DNA of 34,954 bases from Paracoccaceae bacterium (GTDB taxonomy: Bacteria; Pseudomonadota; Alphaproteobacteria; Rhodobacterales; Rhodobacteraceae): contig JABXIA010000404.1 in the NCBI GenBank assembly GCA_013373325.1, forward strand, positions 1 to 34,954. The letters are read 5' to 3'. This document shows positions 23,677 through 32,442 of the stretch, one piece after another. The translations under genes and the position numbers were made by a program. Each line of letters opens with the position of its first letter. The first letter of the stretch is position 1. The notes under the pieces were generated by a model that searched no databases, was not told the DNA's origin, and saw only the letters and a list, made by a program, of their open reading frames with translations.

Positions 23677-25668
23677 TTACAGCACGCCGCGCGGAATGGT
23701 CTCCTGCCACTCCTTGCTCACCACCACTTCCTTGTTTGCCCCTTCATAGGCCGTGACCTTGCGCCAGAGATAGAAATTCTCCCGGTCGCAGCTCATCTTG
23801 TTCTCAGTCTCAATCGAGACCTGCCAGCCACCGCGCTCAAACTCAAAATTCCAATCGCTGGCAAAGGCAGCTGTGGATGGGTTATCGGTATGGACTTCGT
23901 AATGCATGGCCACATGGCTGCCGACGCACATGCCATGATAAGGGTCCACTGATTTTCCGTAGTCGTCAAAGGTATCCAGCACCAGCGCCCCATCCTCGCG
24001 CATCCAGGTCTTGGAGGTGCCCCCTGCATCCCGCAGGTTCTCCGATTCCAGAACCGGATAGCCGCGCGGCGCACCAGGGTTTTGCGGATCGATTTCCTCT
24101 GCAACCCTACGTTCCGGCAGCACCAGAGAACAGCCGTCCAAATGCAGCGTCACCTCCCCGGCTTCGGGAGCAGGCCAGACAATCGGCCAGTAAGACGTCG
24201 AAACCGCCAGCCGCAGAACATGCCCCGGCCGCAGGCGGTGGGCGCATTCGTTGAGTTCGATCTCAGCCTCGTAACGCTCACCCGGCACCAGCTTCTCCGG
24301 CGCGTCGAATCCTTTCCGGCAGGCGAGGTTCAGCGCCCTGAAGGTAATGCGCTGGGACACGCCTTCAGGCGACACATCGCACAGCCGCGCCACCAGTTGC
24401 GCAACCGGCTTGTCCACTGAGAAGGCTACCTTCACCCGCGGACGGCCCAGCATTTCCAGCGGCTCCACCAATGGCGCCGCATCAAAACAGGCAGACATCC
24501 TGTCATCTTCCGCCTGATCGCCGGCAAGCTCGTTGTCAAACCGCATGCCCGGGCAAAAATAGCCGCCTGCCTGCCCCACCGTTGCCGGACTGCTGACCGC
24601 CAATGTTCCGCTTGCGGCACTTTCTGACAGCACACCATTCCCCAGATGCATCACCCGCTCCCACACATTGGGCGAGGGCCATTCCGCCTCTGCCGCCCAG
24701 CGGCCCCGGCGCGGTTTGTTCTGCATGGTCGGATTGAAGTGCTCCTGAATGAAGACGCGGTAGTCCGGCAGGGTATCCGCCCCCGTCTCTTCCCCTTTCA
24801 GCCACTTGCCGAACCAAGCCAGCACCTCACCATGGAAATCCGCCGGGTCCAGTTTGGCTATATGCCCGTAGCGGTGCTCCCAAGGACCGATCAAGGCTTT
24901 GGCAGGCACCGTCAAATTCGCAGCCAGCGCAGGCGGAGCATTCACATAGGCATCCGCCCAGCCGGTGATCGCCAACACCGGAGCCTGAATGGCTGACCAG
25001 TCCTCACATACAGAACCGTGCCTCCAGAAATCGCCCCGTGTCTGCTGCCGCAGCCATTCCGCAGCCATGAAAGGCATGCCTTCGATCCGCTTGATCCAAT
25101 CTTCCCGCCAATCCTTGCGAAGCTCCGGATCTGAAGGGCGCGACTGATAGGCAAACATTTGGCTGCCCCAGTTCGCATTGTCGCTTAGCAGACAGCCTCC
25201 CATATAGTGAATGTCGTCGGAATAACGATCCACAGTCGAGGCGACCGAAACCACAGCCTTCAGTGCGGCCGGGCGGCGAAACGCCAGCTGCAGCCCGTTG
25301 AAGCCGCCCCAGCTGATGCCGATCATACCAATGTTGCCGTTACACCAGTCTTGAGCAACCATCCATTCCAGCACAGCTTCGCCGTCGCTAAGCTCCTGAT
25401 CTGAGTATTCGTCATCGAACACTCCATCGCTGTCACCGGTGCCTGCAATGTCCACCCGCAGGCACGCATAACCTTCGGCGGCAAAGACCGTATGCGTAGT
25501 CTCATCACGCGGTGCTGTGCCGTCACGTTTGCGGTACGGAAGGTATTCCAGGATTGCTGGAAAGGGTCCCTCGCCTTCAGGCAGCCACATGCGGGCCGCC
25601 AGCCTGCGCCCGTCGGGCAGGGAAATCCAGGTGTTTTCAGTGATGCTGTATGCACCGGGCATGGGCAT
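23677..25668 (-). CDS. CocE/NonD family hydrolase (X-Pro dipeptidyl-peptidase S15-like)
   Basis: Alpha/beta-hydrolase of 663 residues, with the peptidase S15/CocE catalytic domain first and a C-terminal jelly-roll (PepX_C) domain. The nucleophile elbow is GMIGISWGGFNG with Ser119. A catalytic Asp is likely in AITGWADAYVN and the His in GPWEHRYGH. RVDIAGTGDSDG is the typical S15 motif. Members hydrolyse esters, amides or beta-lactam-like acyl groups, and the substrate cannot be predicted. No signal peptide is seen. It follows the CoA-transferase gene on the same strand with a 125-base gap, so joint transcription is possible but not shown. Confidence 0.9.
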   Translation of the reverse strand: MPMPGAYSITENTWISLPDGRRLAARMWLPEGEGPFPAILEYLPYRKRDGTAPRDETTHTVFAAEGYACLRVDIAGTGDSDGVFDDEYSDQELSDGEAVLEWMVAQDWCNGNIGMIGISWGGFNGLQLAFRRPAALKAVVSVASTVDRYSDDIHYMGGCLLSDNANWGSQMFAYQSRPSDPELRKDWREDWIKRIEGMPFMAAEWLRQQTRGDFWRHGSVCEDWSAIQAPVLAITGWADAYVNAPPALAANLTVPAKALIGPWEHRYGHIAKLDPADFHGEVLAWFGKWLKGEETGADTLPDYRVFIQEHFNPTMQNKPRRGRWAAEAEWPSPNVWERVMHLGNGVLSESAASGTLAVSSPATVGQAGGYFCPGMRFDNELAGDQAEDDRMSACFDAAPLVEPLEMLGRPRVKVAFSVDKPVAQLVARLCDVSPEGVSQRITFRALNLACRKGFDAPEKLVPGERYEAEIELNECAHRLRPGHVLRLAVSTSYWPIVWPAPEAGEVTLHLDGCSLVLPERRVAEEIDPQNPGAPRGYPVLESENLRDAGGTSKTWMREDGALVLDTFDDYGKSVDPYHGMCVGSHVAMHYEVHTDNPSTAAFASDWNFEFERGGWQVSIETENKMSCDRENFYLWRKVTAYEGANKEVVVSKEWQETIPRGVL

Positions 25669-25793
25669 TTCCTTTGACTGTTGTTTGCGTCCGCCTTTGC
25701 CCGCACCTTCGCCAAATCCGCGCCTGCTGCAAAGTGAGCGTTCCTGCGCGAATGTAAGCGAGTTTACGCGCGTTCAGGTCTTAACCGCGCAAG

Positions 25794-26912
25794 TCAGGTC
25801 AGCTGTTTCGGCAGCTTGGGTGCCGATTTTTCCAATGACAGCTCGGCCTCTGAAAATTTCCAAGGACCACGCACGCCCGGCACGCCCTCCGGCGCAATTT
25901 GCATGCCCCTGTGCCTGATTTGCGGGTCCTCAAAGGCTTGCTCAATGGTGTTGATCGGTCCAGCCGGCACAGTTGCTGCCTCCAGCGCGGCCAGAAGCTC
26001 CGTTTGCGACCAATCAGCCAGCACCGCTTCAAGGACAGCAGTCAATTCCTTTCGGTTTGCCACCCGCAGCTGATTGGTTTGAAAGCGTGCATCGGATTTC
26101 GCTTCAGGCAATCCAAGGACATCACACAGCCTTTGAAACTGGCCATCATTTCCAACCGCCAGGATAATATGACCGTCACCGACTGCCATCACCTGGTAAG
26201 GCGCGATATTGGGGTGGTCGTTGCCCAGCCGAGACGGGCTTTCGCCGGTCGCCAAAAAATTCATAGCCTGGTTTGCCAGCAGCGCCGTTGCGCAATCCAT
26301 CAAGGACATATCCAGGAGTTGACCTCGCCCCGTTGTATGGCGCTGCTCCACCGCAGCCAGAATGCCAATAGTCCCATAGAGCCCTGTTACGATGTCGGTG
26401 ATCGCTACCCCTACTTTCTGCGGCTGACCATCCTGCGCGCCGGTAATCGACATCAGCCCGGACATTCCCTGCAGTAGGAAATCGTAACCTGCACGCGACG
26501 CATAAGGCCCGTCCTGGCCAAATCCTGTGACCGAACAATAAATGAGACGCGGGTTAATCTTGGAGAGTGTCTCGTAATCGAGCCCGTATTTTTTCAGCCC
26601 GCCAACCTTGAAGTTTTCAATCAGGATATCGGCATCCTGGACCAGTCTGACGACTGCCTGCCTGCCTTCTTCTGTCCTGAAATCAGCTGTCACGCAGTCT
26701 TTCCCACGGTTGGCGGCATAGTAATAAGCGGCTGACTTGTCGCCATCCCGCTCGATGAAAGGCGGGCCCCACTTGCGGGTATCATCGCCATCGGGGCTTT
26801 CCACTTTTACGACCTCGGCACCCAGATCCGCCAACGACTGACCAATCCACGGCCCGGCCAGGATACGGGCAAGTTCGACCACTTTCAGGCCTGCAAGCGG
26901 CTTCATCGGCAT
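25794..26912 (-). CDS. CaiB/BaiF family (class III) CoA-transferase
   Basis: Family III CoA-transferase of 372 residues that moves CoA between carboxylic acids. The N-terminal LAGLKVVELARILAGPWIGQ and then LADLGAEVVKVESP are the classical opening. The catalytic Asp is probably Asp173 in ITDIVTGLYG, by position relative to Asp169 of formyl-CoA transferase. GYDFLLQGMSGLMS and GRGQLLDMSLMD are further family motifs. The acid substrate is not predictable. Upstream, a 12-bp palindrome (26976-26987) may be a regulatory site. No acyl-CoA dehydrogenase or hydratase sits nearby to suggest a pathway. Confidence 0.93.
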   Translation of the reverse strand: MPMKPLAGLKVVELARILAGPWIGQSLADLGAEVVKVESPDGDDTRKWGPPFIERDGDKSAAYYYAANRGKDCVTADFRTEEGRQAVVRLVQDADILIENFKVGGLKKYGLDYETLSKINPRLIYCSVTGFGQDGPYASRAGYDFLLQGMSGLMSITGAQDGQPQKVGVAITDIVTGLYGTIGILAAVEQRHTTGRGQLLDMSLMDCATALLANQAMNFLATGESPSRLGNDHPNIAPYQVMAVGDGHIILAVGNDGQFQRLCDVLGLPEAKSDARFQTNQLRVANRKELTAVLEAVLADWSQTELLAALEAATVPAGPINTIEQAFEDPQIRHRGMQIAPEGVPGVRGPWKFSEAELSLEKSAPKLPKQLT

Positions 26913-26975
26913 TCCTTCCTATCGGAAACTGTCTTCTTCCCGATATGCTTAGCCCCTGCCGCCCCCCCTGGCAAC

Positions 26976-26987
26976 ATTTGATCAAAT
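26976..26987. promoter_or_regulatory. ATTTGATCAAAT palindrome, candidate operator of the CoA-transferase gene
   Basis: Perfect 12-bp palindrome 63 bases upstream of the CoA-transferase start, with near-symmetric flanks (CAACATTTGATC and its partner AAATTGTG). It is in the 286-base divergent gap with zwf but about 220 bases from zwf, so it more likely serves the minus-strand gene. The regulator is unknown. Confidence 0.3.
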
Positions 26988-27080
26988 TGTGCTTTTGGGA
27001 CGCAAAACTCCCAGTCCTGCAAAATCCGTGCGGCTATGCTGCCGCCAACCAAATTTCCTGTAGCCCTTAGGCAGCCAGTA

Positions 27081-27094
27081 TGTTAGCGATAACA
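27081..27094. promoter_or_regulatory. LacI-type palindrome upstream of zwf-edd-eda
   Basis: TGTTAGCGATAACA has TGTTA/TAACA arms around a central CG, the pattern typical of LacI-family operators. It is symmetric at all but one position pair. It lies 104 bases before the zwf start used here and 38 bases before the alternative TTG start. Control by a gluconate- or sugar-responsive LacI-family repressor is likely. No such regulator gene is in the window. Confidence 0.5.
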
Positions 27095-27198
27095 AAACTT
27101 AATCTGCCCCTAGGCCAGCAGAGGGAATTGAATTGCCGCGCCCTTGGCGGCACAATGCTCTGGCCTTTCGGCCCCAATGGAACAGCGATGTAATATCA

Positions 27199-28659
27199 AT
27201 GGTTTCCCGCGTCATCCCAGTTGATCCTTTTGACCTAGTGCTGTTTGGCGCGACCGGTGACTTGGCCCGCCGTAAAATCCTGCCCGCCTTGTTTCATCGC
27301 TTTCAGATCGGCCAGTTCAGCAGTGACTGCCGGATCATCGGCACTTCGCGCAGCGAACTGACTGCTGAAGAGTTCCGCAATCAAACTGCAGATGCGATCC
27401 GCGAATTCGGACAGGAAGTAGAGACCACACCCAAGGAGATCGCTTCCTTCACCGCGCTGCTGGACTATGCTGCCGTTGATGCCCGCGGCGATGCCGGGTG
27501 GGATGAGATCCGCGGAAAGCTGCGTGACGACGCAGTCCGCGCCTTCTACTTGTCCGTTGGCCCGTCGCTGTTCACCGACATCGCCCGCCGTCTCAGCGAA
27601 ACGGGCATCGCCACTCCTGAAAGCCGCATTGTTCTTGAAAAACCCTTTGGCCACGACCTTGCTTCAGCTAAGGCTCTGAACGCTGCTCTCCGAGAGCATT
27701 TCGAAGAACAGCAAATCTACAGGATCGACCATTACCTGGGCAAGGAGACAGTGCAGAACCTGATGGCTCTTCGCTTCGCTAACTCTCTGTTTGAACCGCT
27801 ATGGAACTCGTCCCACATCGACCATGTGCAAATCACAGTGGCCGAAAGCATCGGCGTTGAAGGGCGCGGCGAGTATTATGACAAATCCGGTGCCATGCGG
27901 GACATGGTGCAGAACCACCTGATGCAGCTTCTCTGCCTGACGGCGATGGAACCGCCCGCGCAGTTTACCCCCAACTCGGTACGGGACGAAAAGGTCAAGG
28001 TGATCGAGGCGCTGCGCCCGGTTCCGCAGGCCAGCATTGCCCGCGGCCAGTACCGTAGCAGAAACAGAGGCTTGAACGGCGATGGCTATCGCGATCATGC
28101 TGGCAATGCAGCCAGCCGTACTGAAAGCTACATTGCTCTCAAGGTTGAGGTGGCGAACTGGCGCTGGGCAGGCACCCCTTTCTACTTGCGCACCGGCAAG
28201 CGTCTACGCGAGCGGGTGAGTGAGATCGCCGTTTACTTCCGCGACCCGCCGCACAATATTTTCGAAGGTTCGGGGCCTGTGCATGGAAATGTGCTGGTGA
28301 TCCGGCTGCAGCCCGATGAAGGCATCACGCTGAAAACCACCATCAAGGATCCGGGCCCTGGCGGCATGCGGCTGAAAGGTGCAAACCTGGACATGACCTT
28401 TGCCGATGAACTGGCGGAATCGGGACGCCCGCAGGACGCCTATGAGCGCCTGATCATGGATGTGATCCGCGGTAATCAGACACTTTTCATGCGCGGGGAC
28501 GAGGTTGAGGCCGCCTGGGCCTGGGCTGACCCGATCATTGGCGGCTGGCAGGAAGCGGGCGACACACCGCAGCCCTATGACAGCGGCAGCTCCGGACCCG
28601 ATGACTCGCTCCTTCTCATCCATCGCGACGGCCGCCGCTGGCGCAGCATCGGAGCATAA
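27199..28659 (+). CDS. zwf: Glucose-6-phosphate 1-dehydrogenase
   Basis: Oxidises glucose-6-phosphate to 6-phosphogluconolactone with NADP+ (or NAD+), the entry to the Entner-Doudoroff and pentose phosphate pathways. The coenzyme-binding GATGDLARRK is at 17-26, the EKPFGHD motif at 147-153, and the active-site RIDHYLGKE at 175-183 with the catalytic base His nearby. With ATG 27199 the protein has 486 residues and the typical N-terminus MVSRVIPVDPFDLVLFGATG. A TTG at 27133, preceded by GAGGGA, would add 22 residues of unlikely composition. It heads the zwf-edd-eda operon. Confidence 0.96.
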   Translation: MVSRVIPVDPFDLVLFGATGDLARRKILPALFHRFQIGQFSSDCRIIGTSRSELTAEEFRNQTADAIREFGQEVETTPKEIASFTALLDYAAVDARGDAGWDEIRGKLRDDAVRAFYLSVGPSLFTDIARRLSETGIATPESRIVLEKPFGHDLASAKALNAALREHFEEQQIYRIDHYLGKETVQNLMALRFANSLFEPLWNSSHIDHVQITVAESIGVEGRGEYYDKSGAMRDMVQNHLMQLLCLTAMEPPAQFTPNSVRDEKVKVIEALRPVPQASIARGQYRSRNRGLNGDGYRDHAGNAASRTESYIALKVEVANWRWAGTPFYLRTGKRLRERVSEIAVYFRDPPHNIFEGSGPVHGNVLVIRLQPDEGITLKTTIKDPGPGGMRLKGANLDMTFADELAESGRPQDAYERLIMDVIRGNQTLFMRGDEVEAAWAWADPIIGGWQEAGDTPQPYDSGSSGPDDSLLLIHRDGRRWRSIGA

Positions 28660-28660
28660 G

Positions 28661-28711
28661 ATGGATACCCTCTCCTCCGCCCTCGCAAATGACAGCAAAG
28701 GCACGACATGA
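28661..28711 (+). CDS. Possible 16-codon minigene between zwf and edd
   Basis: Starting one base after the zwf stop, ATG 28661 opens a 16-codon ORF ([16 protein letters not shown]) whose TGA overlaps the edd start codon (ATGA at 28708-28711). A GGAG lies 6 bases before the ATG. It could couple edd translation to zwf, or be the relic of a lost gene such as pgl, which I cannot show. Too short for any family call. Confidence 0.25.
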   Translation: MDTLSSALANDSKGTT

Positions 28712-30516
28712 CCCTGAATTCCACTTTGGCAGCCGTCACGGAGCGCATCGTCTTGCGCAGCGAAGCGACCCGCACCGCCTACCTGGAGCGGATGCGCGCT
28801 GCAAAGGGCAAAGGACCGGCCCGGGCGCATCTCAGCTGCTCCGGTCAGGCTCATGCCTATGCGGCTTCCGGTGCGGATCAGCAAACGCTGGCAGAAGGAA
28901 GCAAGGGGCATCTAGGGATTGTCACTGCCTATAACGACATGCTGTCGGCACATCAGCCGTTTGAGACCTACCCTGCGCTGATCCGCGATGCGGTGCGCAA
29001 GGCAGGCGGCACCGCGCAGGTGGCCGGCGGGGTGCCTGCGATGTGCGACGGGGTCACTCAGGGCGAAGCTGGCATGGAACTCAGCCTGTTTTCCCGCGAC
29101 ACCATCGCCATGGCAACAGGCGTCGCGCTCAGCCATAACGTCTTCGACGCGACGGTGTTTCTCGGCGTTTGCGACAAGATTGTGCCGGGCCTCGTGATCG
29201 GCGCCCAGGCTTTTGGCCATATCCCCGCGGTGTTCCTGCCCGCAGGACCGATGACCAGCGGCCTGGCCAATGATGAAAAGGCACAGATCCGCCAGAAATT
29301 CGCTGCAGGAGAAATCTCCCGCGAGGAGCTCCTGAAGGCAGAAATGGCCGCCTACCACGGCCCGGGCACCTGCACTTTCTACGGTACTGCCAACACCAAC
29401 CAGATGCTGATGGAGTTCATGGGACTGCATCTGCCCGGTTCGTCCTTTGTAAACCCCGGCACACCTCTTCGCGAGGCACTTACGGTTGAAGGCGCCAAGA
29501 GGGCGCTGTCGCTCAGCGCCCTTGGCAACAACTACACCCCTGTCTGCGACGTGCTGGACGAAAAAGCCTATGCCAACGGCATTGTCGGGCTGATGGCCAC
29601 TGGCGGCTCCACCAATCTTCTGATCCACCTCATTGCCATGGCGCGTGCGGGCGGCATTCTCCTCGACTGGCAGGACTTTGCGGAACTCTCTGAGTCTGTG
29701 CCGCTGCTGGCGAAAGTTTATCCCAATGGCTTGGCCGACGTGAACCATTTCCACGCCGCAGGCGGGCTAGGCTACATGATTGGCGAGCTGCTGAAGGCGG
29801 GGCTCCTGCACCCGGACACCCGAACAGTCGCGGGTGAAGGGCTGGAGACCTATACGCAGGAGCCGTTCCTGTCGGAGGATGGGCTCGCCTTCCGCCCCGG
29901 CCCGGGGCAAAGCCTGAACGACGCAGTGCTGCGCCCTGCGGAAGCGCCCTTCCAGAAGACTGGCGGGCTGAAGCGGCTGACCGGCAATCTTGGTACCTCA
30001 GTCATCAAAGTCTCGGCAGTCGCGAAAGAACACCAAGTGGTCGAAGCCCAAGCTCGGGTCTTTCACGACCAGGAAGAGGCCAAGGCCGCCTTCAAGGCAG
30101 GCGAACTGACCAGCGACGTGATCGTGGTGGTGCGCTTCCAGGGCCCCAAGGCAAACGGCATGCCGGAACTGCACAGTCTAACGCCGTTCCTCGGCATCCT
30201 TCAGGGACGCGGCATGAAGGTGGCACTGGTCACAGACGGACGGATGTCCGGAGCTTCCGGCAAAATCCCGGCGGCAATCCATGTGGTGCCGGAAGCCTTG
30301 GATGGCGGCCCGATTTCCCGGATCCGGGACGGCGATTTGCTGCGGCTCGATGCGGTGAAGGGCACATTGGAAATCTTGACGGAAGGCGCGCTCGAGCGCG
30401 AAGCCGCCACTGCCGACCTCAGCGCATATCAGCATGGCACCGGCCGCGAGCTGTTTTCCCTGTTCCGCCGCTCGGTTGCCTCAGCCGACGAAGGTGCAAG
30501 CGTATTTGGAGTTTGA
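28708..30516 (+). CDS. edd: Phosphogluconate dehydratase
   Basis: Entner-Doudoroff dehydratase that turns 6-phosphogluconate into 2-keto-3-deoxy-6-phosphogluconate (KDPG). It is a member of the IlvD/Edd iron-sulfur family, 602 residues, the usual length. Cluster cysteines are in [18 protein letters not shown] and [14 protein letters not shown]. Other family motifs are [28 protein letters not shown] and [12 protein letters not shown]. It starts 48 bases after zwf, with AAAGG before the ATG, and is followed directly by eda. Confidence 0.97.
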   Translation: MTLNSTLAAVTERIVLRSEATRTAYLERMRAAKGKGPARAHLSCSGQAHAYAASGADQQTLAEGSKGHLGIVTAYNDMLSAHQPFETYPALIRDAVRKAGGTAQVAGGVPAMCDGVTQGEAGMELSLFSRDTIAMATGVALSHNVFDATVFLGVCDKIVPGLVIGAQAFGHIPAVFLPAGPMTSGLANDEKAQIRQKFAAGEISREELLKAEMAAYHGPGTCTFYGTANTNQMLMEFMGLHLPGSSFVNPGTPLREALTVEGAKRALSLSALGNNYTPVCDVLDEKAYANGIVGLMATGGSTNLLIHLIAMARAGGILLDWQDFAELSESVPLLAKVYPNGLADVNHFHAAGGLGYMIGELLKAGLLHPDTRTVAGEGLETYTQEPFLSEDGLAFRPGPGQSLNDAVLRPAEAPFQKTGGLKRLTGNLGTSVIKVSAVAKEHQVVEAQARVFHDQEEAKAAFKAGELTSDVIVVVRFQGPKANGMPELHSLTPFLGILQGRGMKVALVTDGRMSGASGKIPAAIHVVPEALDGGPISRIRDGDLLRLDAVKGTLEILTEGALEREAATADLSAYQHGTGRELFSLFRRSVASADEGASVFGV

Positions 30517-31170
30517 ATGATGCGGATTACCCCTCAGGACGCCAGCCTGCGCACCTGCGAGATTTGCGCCCTGGCACCGGTGATGCCGGTGCTGGTAGTG
30601 GAGGACGCGGCCCATGGCCGCCCCCTTGCCGAAGCACTGGTGGCAGGCGGGTTGCCCGCTTTGGAAGTCACCCTCCGCACTGGTGCGGCGCTGGACGTGA
30701 TCCGCGAGATGGCGCAGGTGAAAGGCGGCGTCGTCGGAGCCGGCACGCTGATCACCCCCAAGGACGCCGAGGCCGCCAAGGAGGCCGGTGCCCTGTTCGG
30801 CGTCTCGCCGGGTGCCACAGATTACCTGCTGGACGCTTGTGAATCGATCGGCCTGCCGCTCTTGCCGGGCGCGGCGACCGCTACTGAGGCGATGCGCCTG
30901 CTGGCCCGCGGCTACGGCATGCTGAAATTCTTCCCGGCGGAAGCCTCTGGCGGCGCACCGGCGCTCAAGGCCATCGGTGCGCCCTTGCCGCAGATCTCCT
31001 TCTGCCCCACTGGCGGCATCACACCCGCCAATGCCGAAAGCTACCTGAGCTTGGGCAACGTGGTTTGCGCCGGCGGCAGCTGGGTCGCGCCCAAGGATCT
31101 GGTCCAGGCCGGAAACTGGAGCGCAATTGAAGACCTGGCACAGAAAGCAAATGAATTGGGCAAAGGCTGA
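30517..31170 (+). CDS. eda: 2-dehydro-3-deoxy-phosphogluconate (KDPG) aldolase
   Basis: Cleaves KDPG to pyruvate and glyceraldehyde-3-phosphate, ending the Entner-Doudoroff route. The class I Schiff-base Lys is Lys137 in YGMLKFFPAE, the catalytic Glu50 and Arg54 are in ALEVTLRT, and the phosphate loop is in FCPTGGIT. Length of 217 is typical. The ATG is on the base after the edd stop, so translation is coupled. A second ATG one codon later is possible. Confidence 0.96.
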   Translation: MMRITPQDASLRTCEICALAPVMPVLVVEDAAHGRPLAEALVAGGLPALEVTLRTGAALDVIREMAQVKGGVVGAGTLITPKDAEAAKEAGALFGVSPGATDYLLDACESIGLPLLPGAATATEAMRLLARGYGMLKFFPAEASGGAPALKAIGAPLPQISFCPTGGITPANAESYLSLGNVVCAGGSWVAPKDLVQAGNWSAIEDLAQKANELGKG

Positions 31171-31184
31171 ATTTCAAATTTTCC

Positions 31185-31200
31185 GGCCTTGCAAGAGGCC
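31185..31200 (+). terminator. GCAA-tetraloop hairpin after eda
   Basis: GGCCTT, loop GCAA and GAGGCC form a 6-bp stem (one T-G pair on the plus strand), 14 bases after the eda stop, between the convergent eda and desulfhydrase genes. The T-tract is weak, so termination is only probable. Confidence 0.45.
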
Positions 31201-31213
31201 TTGCAGGACCGCG

Positions 31214-32245
31214 TCAGGAAGCCCCTTCACTGCCTCCGAAGCCCAGTTCGTTTTGATAAGCGAACAGCGCAGGCAGCCCTCCGGTATGCAACAACAGCAC
31301 CTTCTGCCCTTTGCTGATGACGCCCTCGGCCAGCAGGCCCAGAAGGCCGGCAAAGGTTTTGGCTGAATAAACCGGATCCAGCAGGACCCCCTCCACCCGT
31401 GCCATGTACTGGAGAGCCGTCCTGGCCGCTGCACCGGTGCGCCCGTATCCCGGCGCCAGAGCCCCATCCCAAGTAAGGATGTCCGCATTCCCAAACGGCC
31501 GTTGGCACCCCATCAGATCCGCCAGGTCAGCTGTTACCCGGTCCAGACGTTTTCGTTGCTGTTGCGCATCCCGACGGACGCAGATTCCATAAACAGGTGA
31601 AGTGATGCCCGCGCGGCGGACGCCAGTCAGGAAGCCGCCGTGGGTCGCTCCGCTGCCAGAAGGAACCACGGCCGCATCGAAGCTGCCGATCTGAGCTGCC
31701 AGCTCTGATGCGCCCACTACATAACCCAAAGCGCCCAGAGGCGGATGCCCCAGGCCAAGCGGAATAATATATGGGGTACGGCCAGCCGCCCGCAGCTCCT
31801 CTGCCCGCGCCTCCAGCGCCGCGTCGGCACCGGCTTCATCCTCACCCTCCGGGTAGCCCATGCCTTGTGCGCCCAGAATGTCCGACAGGAAGATGTTGCC
31901 CGAGCTGTAGTAGAGAGGGTCCATCCCCGGAACCCGCTCCTCACGCTGTAGAATAGCCTGCATCCCAAGCTTCGACGCGGCCGCAGCGGCGGTGCGGGCA
32001 AAATTTGATTGCACCGACCCGGTAATCAGAATGGTATCCGCCTGTTCCGCAATCGCTGCCCCCAAGTAGAATTCCAGCTGCCGGGTCTTGTTGCCGCCAA
32101 AACTGAGACCCGTAAGATCGTCCCGCTTGATCCAAAGATCTATTTCCAATTCCCTGGACAGCCTATCCATCCGCTCCAGCGGAGTGGGCTGCGTCATCAG
32201 TCTGGCGCGGGGAAAGTCCGGCAGGCAATCAGGGCTCAGGATCAT
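31214..32245 (-). CDS. D-cysteine desulfhydrase family PLP enzyme
   Basis: Fold-type II PLP enzyme of the ACC deaminase/D-cysteine desulfhydrase family, 343 residues. The PLP Lys is Lys53 in FGGNKTRQLEFYLG. TGSVQSNFARTAAAAASKLG holds the Ser/Asn/Gln substrate loop, and PSGSGATHGGFLTG is the phosphate-binding loop. Possible activities are D-cysteine to pyruvate, sulfide and ammonia, or L-cysteate sulfo-lyase (CuyA), a close relative known in roseobacters. The neighbours (eda, FrnE-like protein) do not decide between them. It is convergent with eda and divergent from the downstream-numbered DsbA-like gene. Confidence 0.88.
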   Translation of the reverse strand: MILSPDCLPDFPRARLMTQPTPLERMDRLSRELEIDLWIKRDDLTGLSFGGNKTRQLEFYLGAAIAEQADTILITGSVQSNFARTAAAAASKLGMQAILQREERVPGMDPLYYSSGNIFLSDILGAQGMGYPEGEDEAGADAALEARAEELRAAGRTPYIIPLGLGHPPLGALGYVVGASELAAQIGSFDAAVVPSGSGATHGGFLTGVRRAGITSPVYGICVRRDAQQQRKRLDRVTADLADLMGCQRPFGNADILTWDGALAPGYGRTGAAARTALQYMARVEGVLLDPVYSAKTFAGLLGLLAEGVISKGQKVLLLHTGGLPALFAYQNELGFGGSEGAS

Positions 32246-32442
32246 GACGGTTTTCTCCAGTGGCAGCCAGGGCGGATGCCCTCAACTGTGCGGCCGTATC
32301 GCGCGCCGTCAATATTAAACGCCTCCACCCGCAATAGGGATTGAGGCTTGGCCATGGGCCGCGCTGGCGGCGCCCGCGGTTGCTTTACAGCACTGCGGCC
32401 CCCATGTGTCCTGAATGCACCGAAACGCCAAGGACCAGTCTC

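Noticed and set aside
25746-25772. GCGCG...CGCG and GTAA/TTAC inverted arms upstream of the CocE-like gene
   Set aside because: The outer and inner arms do not share one symmetry centre, so it is not a convincing operator or hairpin.
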